A stretch of 64,000 nucleotides of DNA from Achromobacter arsenitoxydans SY8 (lineage in GTDB: Bacteria > Pseudomonadota > Gammaproteobacteria > Burkholderiales > Burkholderiaceae_B): positions 62,001-126,000 of the forward strand of contig NZ_AGUF01000073.1 of the NCBI RefSeq assembly GCF_000236785.1, in the 5' to 3' direction. Numbering within the stretch: position 1 is the stretch's first letter; every line of letters begins with the position of its first letter. Positions 47,730-58,056 of this stretch are shown piece after piece. A program made the translations under genes and the position numbers. The notes under the pieces were generated by a model. That model had not been told where the DNA came from, searched no databases, and was given only the letters and a program-made list of their open reading frames with translations.

Positions 47730-49301
47730 TTCCGGCCGCTTCGCGCCAGGAGGCGGCGCATGCCCGGCATACCAGTGCAGGAACTGCTCCGACGGCATGG
47801 GACGCGCGAACAGATAGCCCTGGATGAGGGCGACGCCACGCCTGACCAGGTAGTTGAACTGCAGTTCGGTTTCGACGCCTTCGGCCAGCACCGCCAGGCC
47901 CAGACGATGGCCGAGGGTGATGATGACGTCCAGCACCGGCGCGTCTTCGCCGGAGGGCTGGATCGCATGGACGAACCCCTGGTCGATCTTCAGGTAGTCC
48001 ACCGGGAACTGCTGCAGGTATGACAGCGAGCAGTGCCCCGTTCCGAAGTCGTCGATGGCCACGAGCACGCCTTGCGCGCGCAGCGCGTCGATATTGCGCC
48101 GCGCCTGTCCGTCGTCGGTGATCAGGCTGCGTTCCGTGATTTCCAGCACCACCACGGGCTGGCGCGCCGAGACGTTCTGCACGAAGCGCTCGATATCGGG
48201 TACCAGCTCGGGGCTGGACAGATGCTCCGCGGCGATGTTGATGCCGACATGAAACCCGGGCGGCGTGGTCCAACTGCGCATGTCGCGTTCGATGAGCGCG
48301 AAGAGATGGCGAGTAAGCGCGATGATCATCCCGTCCTCTTCAGCGGCCGCGATGAAGATGTCCGGCCGCACGTAGCCCACGCCGGGGCGCTGCCAGCGCA
48401 TCAGGGCCTCGACGCCCTCGCACTGGCCCGTCGCCTGGCCATAGATCGGCTGGTAATGCACCTGGAACTCGTCCGCGCGCATGGCGCGCCGCAGCAGTTC
48501 CTTGAACGATCGGCGGTTCGCCTGGAGCCTGTACGCCCCGACGGCAAGCCCGAGGCCAAGCAGCGCTGCCGCCGGCAGATACGTCAGCATCAGTTGCTGC
48601 CAGGCCTGCACGAGGTCCTCGGGTGGCGCCTTGACGCGAACGATCAGGGGAGCGCGCCCGTCATGGTTCGTGGTTTCGCTGTACACGAGCGAGCTGGGCG
48701 CGTCCCACGGCCCCTGGGAATCGCTGCGTATGGGCGCCCCGCCCTCGCCCACCTGCAACTCGATGCGGTAGTCGCGCAGGGTGGCCACGGCGTTCAGCAG
48801 ATCCTGCACATAGCGCCCGTCGACCACCACCACGCCGCTATGTCCGTCAGTCCCGGACCTGCCCAGCAGGATGGCGGGGCGTTCCGGCGCCAAGGGCGTG
48901 CCGTCCACGGTGAACAGCCAGCCGCCCGGCGACAAGCTGCCCGACCATCGCCGGAATTCCGAGACCGAGTAGTCGGCCTTTCCTACCGCGGAAGAGCAAT
49001 AGATACGGTCGTCGCGCAGCAGGATCAGCGAACGGAAATAGGGGTTGAGCGTGCCCCAGCGCTGCAGGTCGGGAAGCGCCTGCTCGCACGGCACCGCCGT
49101 CAGCGCGGCAACCCGGTCCAGGACCTCCCAGGCCTGCGCCAGGATGTGCTGCGTCTGCGCCCGCACGATGCGGGCGGCCGACTCGGCTTCCTCGCGTTGC
49201 GCCTTCTGGGCATGCCACCAGGTCAGTCCGGCGCAGGCCAGTACCGGGAGCGACAGAGCCAGCGCCACAGGCAGGTAGCGCCACGACGGTACGCGTTCCA
49301 T
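47706..49301 (-). CDS. CSS-motif EAL-domain cyclic di-GMP phosphodiesterase
   Basis: 531 aa. An N-terminal membrane segment (LPVALALSLPVLACAGLTWW), a periplasmic CSS domain (about 40-230) with VPCEQALP and the redox motif IYCSSAVG, a second membrane segment, then EAL (about 270-525). EAL is complete: EALMRW, GINIAAEHL, EITERS, IDDFGTGHCS, KIDQGF, EGVET. In E. coli such proteins become active when the CSS disulfide is reduced or lost. ATG 49301 has a weak ribosome site; upstream in-frame starts are possible. Confidence 0.9.
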   Translation of the reverse strand: MERVPSWRYLPVALALSLPVLACAGLTWWHAQKAQREEAESAARIVRAQTQHILAQAWEVLDRVAALTAVPCEQALPDLQRWGTLNPYFRSLILLRDDRIYCSSAVGKADYSVSEFRRWSGSLSPGGWLFTVDGTPLAPERPAILLGRSGTDGHSGVVVVDGRYVQDLLNAVATLRDYRIELQVGEGGAPIRSDSQGPWDAPSSLVYSETTNHDGRAPLIVRVKAPPEDLVQAWQQLMLTYLPAAALLGLGLAVGAYRLQANRRSFKELLRRAMRADEFQVHYQPIYGQATGQCEGVEALMRWQRPGVGYVRPDIFIAAAEEDGMIIALTRHLFALIERDMRSWTTPPGFHVGINIAAEHLSSPELVPDIERFVQNVSARQPVVVLEITERSLITDDGQARRNIDALRAQGVLVAIDDFGTGHCSLSYLQQFPVDYLKIDQGFVHAIQPSGEDAPVLDVIITLGHRLGLAVLAEGVETELQFNYLVRRGVALIQGYLFARPMPSEQFLHWYAGHAPPPGAKRPESSNLGAG

Positions 49302-49424
49302 CAAGGCCAATGTCGGCAAAGTCCCCCCGCTGGAGTATGGTCCGGTTTTCGTACGCCCAACGGGACGATGGGACACCAAGCGCGGCCCAACGTCAAGAAG
49401 CGCGTGTCCGTGGCCGGCGGACCG

Positions 49425-50033
49425 TCAAGGCGCGAGCAGCTCGCAGATCATCTCGACATGGGCCTGGCGCCGGTCGGCCAGCAGCATGCCGCCCTCTGGA
49501 TCATGCAGCGCCGCCATGACCACCGTATGGACCACGGGGGCCAGCAGCAGCCAGGGGTGGTCCAGGGCCACGCTGTCGCGGCACACCCCGCGCTGGCGCG
49601 CCAGCGCCAGCAGGCGGGCAAGATCGGCCAGGTTGGCTGCCGCGGTTTCCTGGCGCCAGCGCGCGGCCACGTGCGGCACCCGGCCGCTTTCGGCCAGCAG
49701 CAGGCGCAGCGTGCTGATCATGGCCGGGTTGGCAAGGCTCTGGTGCAGATGGTCGGCAATGCATTCGGCCATGTCGCGGGCCGTTGCGGCCCCATCAGCA
49801 ATGGCTTCGACGTCCAGGCGCGACGGGCTCAGGTTGCGCTCAAGCAGCGCGACGAAAATGGCTTCCTTGCTAGGGAAGTGGGCGTACAGCCCCCCCTTGG
49901 ACAGGCCGGCTCGAAGGGCGATGTCGTCCATGCGGGCGCCAGCGTAGCCCGCCTGCGAAAACTCCTGCAGTGCGGCGTCCAGGATCTGCCCTACCCGCAC
50001 GACCGGTGGAAGACGAATGCGCTGTCTGTCCAT
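49425..50033 (-). CDS. TetR family repressor, probable regulator of the adjacent efflux operon
   Basis: 202 aa. N-terminal HTH (about 15-60): GQILDAALQEFSQAGYAGARMDDIALRAGLSKGGLYAHFPSKEAIF. The C-terminal ligand domain is all-helical and not conserved. Divergent from the TolC-HlyD-ABC operon, with palindromes between, the classic layout for a drug or solvent-sensing repressor of an exporter. Confidence 0.9.
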   Translation of the reverse strand: MDRQRIRLPPVVRVGQILDAALQEFSQAGYAGARMDDIALRAGLSKGGLYAHFPSKEAIFVALLERNLSPSRLDVEAIADGAATARDMAECIADHLHQSLANPAMISTLRLLLAESGRVPHVAARWRQETAAANLADLARLLALARQRGVCRDSVALDHPWLLLAPVVHTVVMAALHDPEGGMLLADRRQAHVEMICELLAP

Positions 50034-50069
50034 CTCTGCTGCTCCCGTTTCGATGTCCAGCCATTACAA

Positions 50070-50105
50070 ACCGACCAGTCAGTCGTTAACTTGACCGAGG
50101 TCAAG
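50070..50105. promoter_or_regulatory. Two operator-like palindromes between tetR-type gene and efflux operon
   Basis: ACCGACCAGTCAGTCGTT (50070-50087) resembles common TetR-family sites built on ACCGACC/GGTCGGT. CTTGACC-GA-GGTCAAG (50090-50105) is a perfect 16-bp palindrome. The first overlaps a possible tetR-gene promoter on the - strand (TTAACG-N17-TAATGG), fitting autoregulation. The second includes TTGACC on both strands, usable as a -35. Confidence 0.55.
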
Positions 50106-50232
50106 GAATGTCTGAGTCCGCTTGGGCAGAATAAGCGCATGCCCCTGGTGCCGGAAGCCGGTCCGGGCTAGCAGGTCACAAGCCTGCTCCGTCCCGGATG
50201 CTCCCGCCCCCCTTGCGCTGGAGAACTGCCGC

Positions 50233-51711
50233 ATGACTGCCCCTGCGTTTACCGCCAAAATCGCCGCGCGATTGGCCCCAGCCGCCCTGGCGGCGCTGCT
50301 GGCCGCCGGCTGCACCTCGCTTGCCCCCGATTACGAGCGCCCCGCGCTCCCGGTGCCGGCGGTGTATCCCGGGGCGGGCCATCCCGCGGCGGGCCAACCC
50401 CAGGGCCCCGCGCAAGACGCCACGGCGGCCCATATCACCTGGCAGTCCTACTTCACCGACCCCGCGCTGCAGGGCCTGATCTCCACCGCCCTGGAAAACA
50501 GCCGCGACCTGCGCGGCGCCTTGCTGCGGGTGGAAGAGGCCCGCGCCCTGTACGGCATCCAGCGCGCGGACCAGTTCCCCTCGGTAGGCGCCCAGGCCGA
50601 CGGCTCCCGCTCCCGCGTTCCCGGCGACCTGAACCTCACGGGCCAGCCGCTGGTGTCGAGCCAATACCAGGTAGGCCTGGGCATGGCGAGCTGGGAACTG
50701 GACTTCTGGGGCCGCGTGCGCAGCCTGTCCGACGCCGCGCTGCAGAACTACCTGGCCACCGAGGCGGCAGCCCAGGCCGCCACGCTCAGCCTGATCACGC
50801 AGGTCGCCGACAGCTACTTGACGCTGCGCGAACTGGACGAACGCCTGGAACTGACGCGCGAGACCATCGCTTCGCGCGCGGAATCGCTGCGCATCTTCCG
50901 CCGCCGCTTCGAAGAAGGCGCGATCTCCAAATTGGACCTGACGCAGGTGGAAACGCTGTGGCAGCAGGCCAAGGCGCTGGGCACCGAACTGGAGCGCACC
51001 CGCGCCGCCCAGGCCCACGCGCTGGAACTGCTGGTGGGCGCGCCCCTGAACCTGTCTCCTGACCAGACCCGGCTGAACGACGAGGCCGTCATGCACGCCC
51101 TGCCGGCCGGACTGCCGTCCGATCTGCTCACCAACCGGCCCGACATCGTCGCCGCCGAGCATCAGCTAAAGGCCGCCAACGCCAATATCGGCGCGGCCCG
51201 CGCCGCGTTCCTGCCCAGCATCACGCTGACCGGCGCCTTCGGCACTGCCAGCGCTGAGCTGGATGGCCTGTTCGCTGGCGGCAGCCGCGCCTGGAACTTC
51301 GCCCCCAGCATCAACCTGCCAATCTTCGACGCGGGCCGCCGCCAGTCCTCGCTGGACCTGACCGAAGCGCGGCGCGACCTGGCCATCGCGAACTACGAGA
51401 AGACGATTCAGACCGCCTTCCGCGACGTGTCCGACGCGCTGTCGACGCGCCGCTGGCTGGCCGAGCAGGTGGACGTGCTGCGCGCCACCGTGGCCGCCCA
51501 GGCCGAACGCGAGCGCCTGGCCCAGTTGCGCTACGACCACGGCGCCTCGCCCTATCTGGAAGTGCTGGACGCCAAGCGCGACCTGCTGGCCGCGCAGCAG
51601 CAACTGGTGGAGACGCGCCGGGCCCTGCTTTCCAGCCGCGTCGGCCTGTACGCCGCGCTGGGCGGGGGCACGCAGGCGCCGCCGGCCGCCCCCGACACAC
51701 CCCGCAGCTGA
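50233..51711 (+). CDS. Outer-membrane factor lipoprotein (TolC/OprM/NodT family)
   Basis: 492 aa. Signal peptide with lipobox LAAGC (Cys about residue 22). The two OEP repeats follow: first about 75-270 (DPALQGLISTALENSRDLR...), second about 285-480 (RPDIVAAEHQLKAANANIGAARAAFLPSITL). It forms the outer-membrane channel of a tripartite exporter with the HlyD and ABC proteins downstream. Start ATG 50233 gives the signal peptide. Confidence 0.93.
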   Translation: MTAPAFTAKIAARLAPAALAALLAAGCTSLAPDYERPALPVPAVYPGAGHPAAGQPQGPAQDATAAHITWQSYFTDPALQGLISTALENSRDLRGALLRVEEARALYGIQRADQFPSVGAQADGSRSRVPGDLNLTGQPLVSSQYQVGLGMASWELDFWGRVRSLSDAALQNYLATEAAAQAATLSLITQVADSYLTLRELDERLELTRETIASRAESLRIFRRRFEEGAISKLDLTQVETLWQQAKALGTELERTRAAQAHALELLVGAPLNLSPDQTRLNDEAVMHALPAGLPSDLLTNRPDIVAAEHQLKAANANIGAARAAFLPSITLTGAFGTASAELDGLFAGGSRAWNFAPSINLPIFDAGRRQSSLDLTEARRDLAIANYEKTIQTAFRDVSDALSTRRWLAEQVDVLRATVAAQAERERLAQLRYDHGASPYLEVLDAKRDLLAAQQQLVETRRALLSSRVGLYAALGGGTQAPPAAPDTPRS

Positions 51712-51741
51712 CCGAACAGAAAAGACCAAGGACCCGCCACC

Positions 51742-52809
51742 ATGCGCCTGCCCACCCGAAAACTGATTCCCCTGCTTGCCGTCCTGGCCGTCGCCGCTGC
51801 GGGCTGGTACGGATGGCGCCTGATGGCCGACACCGGCCCCGGCGAAGGCTTCGTCAGCGGCAACGGCCGGATCGAGGCCACCGAGATCGACGTTGCCACC
51901 AAGCTGGCCGGCCGCGTGCAGGAGGTGCTGGTCATCGAGGGCGACTTCGTGTCCGCCGGCCAGCCGCTGGCGCGGATGCAGGTCGACACGCTGCAGGCGC
52001 AGCGCGAGGAAGCGCGCGCCCAGCACCAGCAGGCGATCAACAGCGCGGCCAGCGCCGCCGCCCAGGTCGCGCAGCGCGAAAGCGACAAGCTGGCGGCCGA
52101 CGCCGTGGTCGTGCAGCGGGAAAGCGAGCTGGACGCGGCGCGCCGCCGGCTCGCCCGGTCCGAGACACTGTCCAAGGAAGGCGCGTCCTCCATCCAGGAA
52201 CTGGACGACGACCGTGCCCGCGTACGCAGCATGCAGGCGGCGGTGAACGCCGCGCGCGCCCAGGTGACGGCCGCCGCGTCCGCCATCGACGCGGCACGCG
52301 CCGCCCAGATCGGCGCGCAGTCGGCCATCGCCGCGGCCCAGGCCACCGTTGCGCGCATCGACGCCGACATCGCCGACAGCGAACTGCGCGCCCCGCGCGC
52401 CGGCCGCGTGCAGTACCGCGTGGCGCAGCCCGGCGAAGTGCTGGGCGCCGGCGGCAAGGTGCTCAACATGGTGGACCTGGCCGACGTCTACATGACGTTC
52501 TTCCTGCCCGAGCAGGCCGCCGGCCGGGTTGCGCTGGGCCAGGACGTGCGCATCATCCTGGACGCCGCCCCCGAATACGTGATCCCCGCCAAGGTGTCTT
52601 TCGTGGCCAGCACGGCGCAGTTCACGCCCAAGACCGTCGAGACCGCCAGCGAACGGCAGAAGCTGATGTTCCGCGTGAAGGCGCAAATCAGCCCCGAACT
52701 GCTGCAGCAACACCTCAAGCAGGTCAAGACCGGCCTGCCGGGCGTGGCGTGGCTCAAGCTGGACGCCGCCGCCCAATGGCCCGCCAATCTTGAAGTCAGG
52801 GTGCCCTGA
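51742..52809 (+). CDS. HlyD/YhiI-type periplasmic adaptor protein
   Basis: 355 aa, the length of E. coli YhiI. An N-terminal membrane anchor (residues 8-27), lipoyl halves around [23 protein letters not shown] and [24 protein letters not shown], and a long coiled-coil hairpin between (about 75-205, Ala/Gln/Glu-rich heptads). It bridges the ABC pump and outer-membrane channel. It overlaps the ABC gene by one base (TGATG). Confidence 0.93.
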   Translation: MRLPTRKLIPLLAVLAVAAAGWYGWRLMADTGPGEGFVSGNGRIEATEIDVATKLAGRVQEVLVIEGDFVSAGQPLARMQVDTLQAQREEARAQHQQAINSAASAAAQVAQRESDKLAADAVVVQRESELDAARRRLARSETLSKEGASSIQELDDDRARVRSMQAAVNAARAQVTAAASAIDAARAAQIGAQSAIAAAQATVARIDADIADSELRAPRAGRVQYRVAQPGEVLGAGGKVLNMVDLADVYMTFFLPEQAAGRVALGQDVRIILDAAPEYVIPAKVSFVASTAQFTPKTVETASERQKLMFRVKAQISPELLQQHLKQVKTGLPGVAWLKLDAAAQWPANLEVRVP

Positions 52810-55538
52810 TGAACACCGCGCCCGTCGTCTCGCTGTCCGACGTGAGCCTGCGCTACGGCGCAGTGCAGGCGCTGGACGGCATCACGCTGGACATCCCGGC
52901 GGGACGCATGGTGGGCCTTATCGGGCCGGACGGCGTGGGCAAGTCGAGCCTGCTGGCGCTGATCGCGGGCTCGCGGGCGGTGCAGCAGGGCAAGGTCGTC
53001 GTGCTGGACGGCGACATGGCCAGCAGCCGGCACCGTGACGACGTCTGCCCGCGCATCGCCTACATGCCGCAGGGCCTGGGCAAAAACCTCTACCCCACGC
53101 TGTCGGTGGAAGAAAACCTGCAGTTCTTCGGCCGCCTGTTCGGTCACGACGCGGCTGAGCGCCGCCGGCGCATCGACAGTCTGACGCGCAGCACCGGCAT
53201 GTCCGCCTTCCTGTCGCGGCCGGCGGGCAAGCTGTCGGGCGGGATGAAACAGAAGCTGGGACTGTGCTGCGCGCTGATCCACGATCCAGACCTGCTGATC
53301 CTGGACGAGCCCACCACCGGAGTGGACCCGCTGGCGCGCGCGCAGTTCTGGGATCTGATCAACGAAATCCGCAAAGAACGCAGCGGCATGAGCGTGATCG
53401 TAGCGACCGCCTACATGGACGAAGCGCAGCGCTTCGACTGGCTGATCGCCATGGACGACGGCCGCGTGCTGGCCACCGGCACCCCAGCGGAGCTGACGCG
53501 GCGCACGGGAGCCGAAACGCTGGAGGCCGCGTTCATTGCGCTGCTGCCCGAAGAAAAGCGGCGCGGACACAAGCCCGTGGAAATCGTGCCGCTGGCGCTG
53601 GACGATGACGCCGAAATCGCCATCGAGGCGCACGACCTGACCATGCGCTTCGGCGACTTCGTGGCGGTGGACCATGTCAACTTCCGCATCCGGCGCGGCG
53701 AGATATTCGGCTTCCTGGGTTCGAATGGCTGCGGCAAGTCGACCACCATGAAGATGCTGACCGGCCTGCTGCCCGCCAGCGAGGGACAGGCCTGGCTGTT
53801 CGGCAAAGAGGTCGACCCGCGCAACATAGATACGCGGCGCCGCGTGGGCTACATGTCCCAGGCGTTTTCGCTGTACGGCGAACTGACCGTGCGGCAGAAC
53901 CTTGTGCTGCACGCGCGCCTGTTCCACGTTCCCGAGGCCGACATACCCGGGCGCGTGGACGAAATGGTGAGCCGCTTCGACCTGGCCGACGTACTGGACA
54001 CGCTGCCGCAGAACCTGCCCATGGGCGTGCGCCAACGCCTGTCGCTGGCGGTGGCCATGGTGCACAAGCCTGAACTGCTGATCCTGGACGAGCCGACCTC
54101 GGGCGTGGACCCGGTCGCGCGGGACGGCTTCTGGCGCCTGCTGATCGCGCTGGCCCGGCAAGACCAGGTCACGATCTTCATCTCGACCCATTTCATGAAT
54201 GAAGCCCAGCGCTGCGACCGCATGTCGCTGATGCACGCGGGCAAGGTTCTGGTCAGCGCGTCGCCCGACGAGATCACCCGGATGCGCGGCGCAAAGACGC
54301 TGGAAGAAGCGTTCATCGCCTACCTGATCGACGCGGGCGCCGGCACGGCCGCCGAGGCCGGCGCGGCGCCCCCGGCCGAAATCCCGTCCACGCCGCCGGA
54401 GCCGCCGCGGCGCGGCTTCAGTATCGGGCGTGCGCTGAGCTATGTGTGGCGCGAATCCCTGGAACTGCGGCGCGACCCCGTGCGCGCCACGCTGGCGCTG
54501 ATGGGATCGCTGCTGCTGGTGTTCGTGATGGGCTACGGCATCAGCCTGGACGTCGAGGACCTGCGCTACGCCGTCATGGACCGCGACCAGACCAGCCTGA
54601 GCCAGAACTACAGCCTGAACCTGTCCGGCTCGCGCTACTTCATTGAAAGGCCGCCCATTTCCGATTACACCGACATGGACGCGCGCATGCGCAGCGGCGA
54701 GCTGTCGCTGGCAATCGAGATCCCGCAGGGCTTCGCGCGCGACGTGCAGCGCGGCAAGAATGCGCAGATCGGCGTCTGGATCGACGGCGCCATGCCGCAG
54801 CGCGCCGAGACCATCCGCGGCTACGTGATGGGCATGCACCAAGGCTGGCTGGCGCAGCAGGCCCGCGAAAAGCTGGGCCTGGACGCGACGTCCGCCGTCA
54901 GCGTGGAAACGCGCTTCCGCTACAACCCGGACGTGCGCAGCCTGCCCGCCATGGTGCCGGCGGTGATCCCCCTGCTGCTGCTGATGATGCCGGCCATGCT
55001 GACCGCGCTGGCGGTGGTGCGGGAAAAGGAGCTCGGCTCGATCATCAACCTATACGTCACGCCGGTGACGCGGCTGGAGTTCCTGCTGGGGAAACAGGCG
55101 CCGTACGTGGCCCTGGCCATGCTGAATTTCCTGCTGATGACCCTGCTGGCCGTCACGCTGTTCGGCGTGCCCATTACCGGCAGCTTTGTGACCCTGCTGG
55201 CGGCCGCGCTGATCTACAACGTGGTGGCCACCGCGATCGGGCTGCTTGCGTCTACATTCACGCGCAGCCAGATCGCGGCGCTGTTCTTCACCATGATCGG
55301 CACCCTGGTGCCCGCCGTGCAGTTCGCGGGACTGCTCAATCCGGTCTCGTCGCTGGAAGGCGGCGGCAGGCTGATCGGGCAGATCTATCCCGCCACTCAC
55401 ATGCTCACCATCAGCCGCGGCGTGTTCAGCAAAGCGCTGGACTTCCACGACCTGCAAGGCTCGTTCTGGCCGCTGCTGATCGCGATTCCCGTCATCCTGG
55501 GCGCCTCGGCGCTCCTGTTGAAGAAGCAGGAGACCTGA
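52809..55538 (+). CDS. RbbA-type ABC transporter: two ATPase domains fused to an ABC-2 permease
   Basis: 909 aa, close to E. coli RbbA/YhiH (911). First ATPase domain about 1-250: Walker [11 protein letters not shown], signature LSGGMKQKL, Walker [14 protein letters not shown]. Second about 275-510: [10 protein letters not shown], signature degenerate as LPMGVRQRL, Walker [14 protein letters not shown]. The ABC-2 permease spans about 545-905 with a large periplasmic loop. The degenerate second signature points to one main hydrolysing site. E. coli RbbA was named as ribosome-bound ATPase, but genes here argue for an exporter. Confidence 0.92.
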   Translation: MNTAPVVSLSDVSLRYGAVQALDGITLDIPAGRMVGLIGPDGVGKSSLLALIAGSRAVQQGKVVVLDGDMASSRHRDDVCPRIAYMPQGLGKNLYPTLSVEENLQFFGRLFGHDAAERRRRIDSLTRSTGMSAFLSRPAGKLSGGMKQKLGLCCALIHDPDLLILDEPTTGVDPLARAQFWDLINEIRKERSGMSVIVATAYMDEAQRFDWLIAMDDGRVLATGTPAELTRRTGAETLEAAFIALLPEEKRRGHKPVEIVPLALDDDAEIAIEAHDLTMRFGDFVAVDHVNFRIRRGEIFGFLGSNGCGKSTTMKMLTGLLPASEGQAWLFGKEVDPRNIDTRRRVGYMSQAFSLYGELTVRQNLVLHARLFHVPEADIPGRVDEMVSRFDLADVLDTLPQNLPMGVRQRLSLAVAMVHKPELLILDEPTSGVDPVARDGFWRLLIALARQDQVTIFISTHFMNEAQRCDRMSLMHAGKVLVSASPDEITRMRGAKTLEEAFIAYLIDAGAGTAAEAGAAPPAEIPSTPPEPPRRGFSIGRALSYVWRESLELRRDPVRATLALMGSLLLVFVMGYGISLDVEDLRYAVMDRDQTSLSQNYSLNLSGSRYFIERPPISDYTDMDARMRSGELSLAIEIPQGFARDVQRGKNAQIGVWIDGAMPQRAETIRGYVMGMHQGWLAQQAREKLGLDATSAVSVETRFRYNPDVRSLPAMVPAVIPLLLLMMPAMLTALAVVREKELGSIINLYVTPVTRLEFLLGKQAPYVALAMLNFLLMTLLAVTLFGVPITGSFVTLLAAALIYNVVATAIGLLASTFTRSQIAALFFTMIGTLVPAVQFAGLLNPVSSLEGGGRLIGQIYPATHMLTISRGVFSKALDFHDLQGSFWPLLIAIPVILGASALLLKKQET

Positions 55539-55539
55539 C

Positions 55540-56664
55540 ATGCGGCATCTGGCCAACATCTACCGCCTGGGCGTCAAGGAACTCTGGAGCCTGGCGCGCG
55601 ACCCGATGATGCTGATCCTGATCCTCGTGTCGTTCACGCTGATGATCTACACGGCGGCCACGGCCGTGCCCGAGACGCTGCACAACGCGCCCATCGCGGT
55701 GGTGGACGAAGATAATTCCCCGCTGTCGGCCCGCATCGCCTCGGCCTTTTATCCGCCGCACTTCACGCCGCCGCAGATGGTCGTCTCGGCCGAGGCCGAC
55801 GCGGGCATGGACGCGGGGCGCTACACCTTCTCGGTCAACATCCCGCCCAACTTCCAGCGCGACGTACTGGCCGGCAGGCCCGCGGAGATCCAGCTGAACG
55901 TGGACGCCACGCGGATGAGCCAGGCCTTCACGGGCAGCAGCTACATCCAGCAGATCATTACCGACGAGATCAACGAATTCGCGAAGCGCTACCGCGCGGC
56001 GACCGAACTGCCAGTGGACCTGGCCGTGCGCATGCGATTCAACCCAAACCTAACCCAGTCCTGGTTCGGCGCACTGATGGAGATCATCAACAACGTCACG
56101 ATGCTGTCCATCATCCTGACCGGCGCCGCGCTGATACGCGAGCGCGAGCACGGGACCATCGAACACCTGCTGGTCATGCCCGTCACCCCCACGGAAATCA
56201 TGGTCGCGAAGGTGTGGTCCATGGGGCTGGTCGTATTGGCGTCCGCTGGGCTATCGTTGACTTTCGTGGTGCGGGGCCTGCTGCACGTGCCGATCGAAGG
56301 ATCGGTGGCGCTTTTCCTGGCCGGCGTGGCGCTGCACCTATTTGCCACGACTTCCATGGGCATCTTCATGGCCACGCTCGCACGCAGCATGCCGCAATTC
56401 GGCATGCTGCTCGTACTAGTGCTGCTGCCCCTGCAAATGCTGTCCGGCGGCACCACACCCCGCGAAAGCATGCCGGAATTCGTGCAGAACATCATGCTGG
56501 CGGCCCCCACCACCCACTTCGTGGAGCTCGGCCAGGCCATCCTCTATCGCGGCGCGGGCATCAGCGTCGTATGGCAACCTTTCCTGGCGCTGGCGCTGAT
56601 CGGTTCAGTCCTGTTTGCGCTATCCCTCGCGCGCTTTCGCAAGACCCTCAGCCAGATGGCTTGA
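55540..56664 (+). CDS. YhhJ-type ABC-2 permease
   Basis: 374 aa, the length of YhhJ. Membrane segment at about 22-42, a periplasmic domain (about 45-170), then five segments to the C-terminus, with the ABC-2 signature REREHGTIEHLLVMPVTPTEIMVAKVWSM near 205. It pairs with the permease half of the preceding gene. One base separates the two genes. Confidence 0.93.
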   Translation: MRHLANIYRLGVKELWSLARDPMMLILILVSFTLMIYTAATAVPETLHNAPIAVVDEDNSPLSARIASAFYPPHFTPPQMVVSAEADAGMDAGRYTFSVNIPPNFQRDVLAGRPAEIQLNVDATRMSQAFTGSSYIQQIITDEINEFAKRYRAATELPVDLAVRMRFNPNLTQSWFGALMEIINNVTMLSIILTGAALIREREHGTIEHLLVMPVTPTEIMVAKVWSMGLVVLASAGLSLTFVVRGLLHVPIEGSVALFLAGVALHLFATTSMGIFMATLARSMPQFGMLLVLVLLPLQMLSGGTTPRESMPEFVQNIMLAAPTTHFVELGQAILYRGAGISVVWQPFLALALIGSVLFALSLARFRKTLSQMA

Positions 56665-56713
56665 GGCCAGTTTGTATTCGTTTCCCCTTACCACTCTTTT
56701 AAAAGGACGGATG

Positions 56714-57181
56714 ATGAAGAAGACCAATGCCTCCACGCCCCTGGGCCTCGTCGGCGCCAATGCCGCCTATTGCCAGCGCCTTGCGCTGCTTGCGCAGGAA
56801 AGCCAGCAGCGCTGGATCGAATTGGGCCAGCGCCTGGCCAGCGACAGCACCAGCCAGTATCTGGCCACCCTGGCCCCCTTGAAACCCGCCGGCAACTGGC
56901 AGGAGCTGGCGCCTGCGATGGGCGAACTGACGCGCAAACGCTGGCAATGCCAACTGGAAGCCAGCCAGGCCCTGACTCACGCCGCGCTGCAGGAGCAGGC
57001 CGAGATCGCCGCCGGCCTGGGCGAAGCGATGAGCGAATGGTTCAAGAACGCGACCAGCGCGGGCGTGGCCATCAATGAGTCGCCCCTGACGCAGATGTGG
57101 TCCGCCATGACGAACCAGATGTCGGCGGCCTGCTCGGCCATGCGCGACGCCAGCCAACCGGGTGGCCATCATGACGGCTAG
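56714..57181 (+). CDS. Phasin-like polyhydroxyalkanoate granule protein
   Basis: 155 aa, soluble and helical, no cysteine-rich or membrane part. Amphipathic heptads (RLALLAQESQQRWIELGQRLASD, ELTRKRWQCQLEASQALTHAALQEQ) match the phasin pattern, though shorter than typical PhaP. ATG 56714 has AAGGA at 6 nt; ATG 56711 is directly before it. It lies 49 nt after the permease and overlaps the next gene, so it seems to belong to the exporter operon. Call is supported by the PhaB-like neighbour. Confidence 0.65.
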   Translation: MKKTNASTPLGLVGANAAYCQRLALLAQESQQRWIELGQRLASDSTSQYLATLAPLKPAGNWQELAPAMGELTRKRWQCQLEASQALTHAALQEQAEIAAGLGEAMSEWFKNATSAGVAINESPLTQMWSAMTNQMSAACSAMRDASQPGGHHDG

Positions 57182-57917
57182 GCGCACGGCCCTCATCACC
57201 GGGGGGGCCGGCTGCCTGGGCCGCGCCATTGCGGTGGCGCTGCACGACGCCGGCCACGACGTCATCGTCACCTACCATTCCAGCGAAAGCGCCACGCGCG
57301 ACTGGATCAACGAGGAAGCCGCCAAGGGCCGCAAGTTCGACATGTACAAGGTGGACGTGGCGGACTTCGATTCCTGCCAGGCGCTGGTCCGGCGGCTTGA
57401 AGATGACGGGCGCCAGATCGACATCCTGGTGAACAACGCCGGGATCACCCGCGACGCCAGCCTGCGCAAGATGTCGGCCGAAAACTGGGCCGAGGTCATG
57501 CACAGCAATCTGGACTCCATGTTCAACATGACGCAGCCGCTGTGCGGTCCCATGGCGGATCGGGGCTGGGGCCGCATTGTGAATATCTCGTCGGTGAACG
57601 GCAGCAAGGGCGCGTTCGGCCAGACCAACTACGCCGCCTCGAAGGCGGGCATACACGGCTTCACCAAGTCGCTGGCGCTGGAGCTGGCCAAAAAGGGCGT
57701 CACGGTGAACACCGTATCGCCGGGCTATCTGGCCACGCGCATGGTGCAGGCCGTGCCGGAGGAGGTGCTCAACGAGAAAATATTGCCGCAGATACCGCTG
57801 GGCCGGTTGGGCCAGCCCGAGGAAATCGGAGCGCTGGTGGCTTTCATCTGCAGCGACGCCGCCGGCTTCATGACGGGCAGCAACATCGCCATGAACGGCG
57901 GTCAGCACATGTATTGA
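57171..57917 (+). CDS. Acetoacetyl-CoA reductase (PhaB-like SDR)
   Basis: 248 aa short-chain dehydrogenase. NADPH site TGGAGCLGRAIA, NNAG at about 88, catalytic Ser in NISSVNGSKG, and YAASK (Tyr/Lys). The end TGSNIAMNGGQHMY matches PhaB (..NGGxHM). It reduces acetoacetyl-CoA to (R)-3-hydroxybutyryl-CoA for PHA synthesis. Start overlaps the phasin stop by 11 bp, so translation is coupled; GTG 57162 is an alternative. No PHA synthase gene is in the window. Confidence 0.88.
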   Translation: MTARRTALITGGAGCLGRAIAVALHDAGHDVIVTYHSSESATRDWINEEAAKGRKFDMYKVDVADFDSCQALVRRLEDDGRQIDILVNNAGITRDASLRKMSAENWAEVMHSNLDSMFNMTQPLCGPMADRGWGRIVNISSVNGSKGAFGQTNYAASKAGIHGFTKSLALELAKKGVTVNTVSPGYLATRMVQAVPEEVLNEKILPQIPLGRLGQPEEIGALVAFICSDAAGFMTGSNIAMNGGQHMY

Positions 57918-58014
57918 CCGCCGGCGCCCAGTCGATGGCGCCGCGCTGGTTGTCCTACCCTCAGAACCTAGGTGCAACCCGCCAGATAAAACACTGTACG
58001 AAACACAAAGTAAC

Positions 58015-58024
58015 GGGTTAACCC
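58015..58024. promoter_or_regulatory. Palindrome GGGTTAACCC in the liv leader region
   Basis: A perfect 10-bp palindrome in a stretch of moderate A/T content between phaB-like and liv genes. It could be an operator of the liv operon; no second copy is seen. Confidence 0.25.
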
Positions 58025-58056
58025 CATATTGTTGGGCGGTTCGCCGCCTCGTATAT

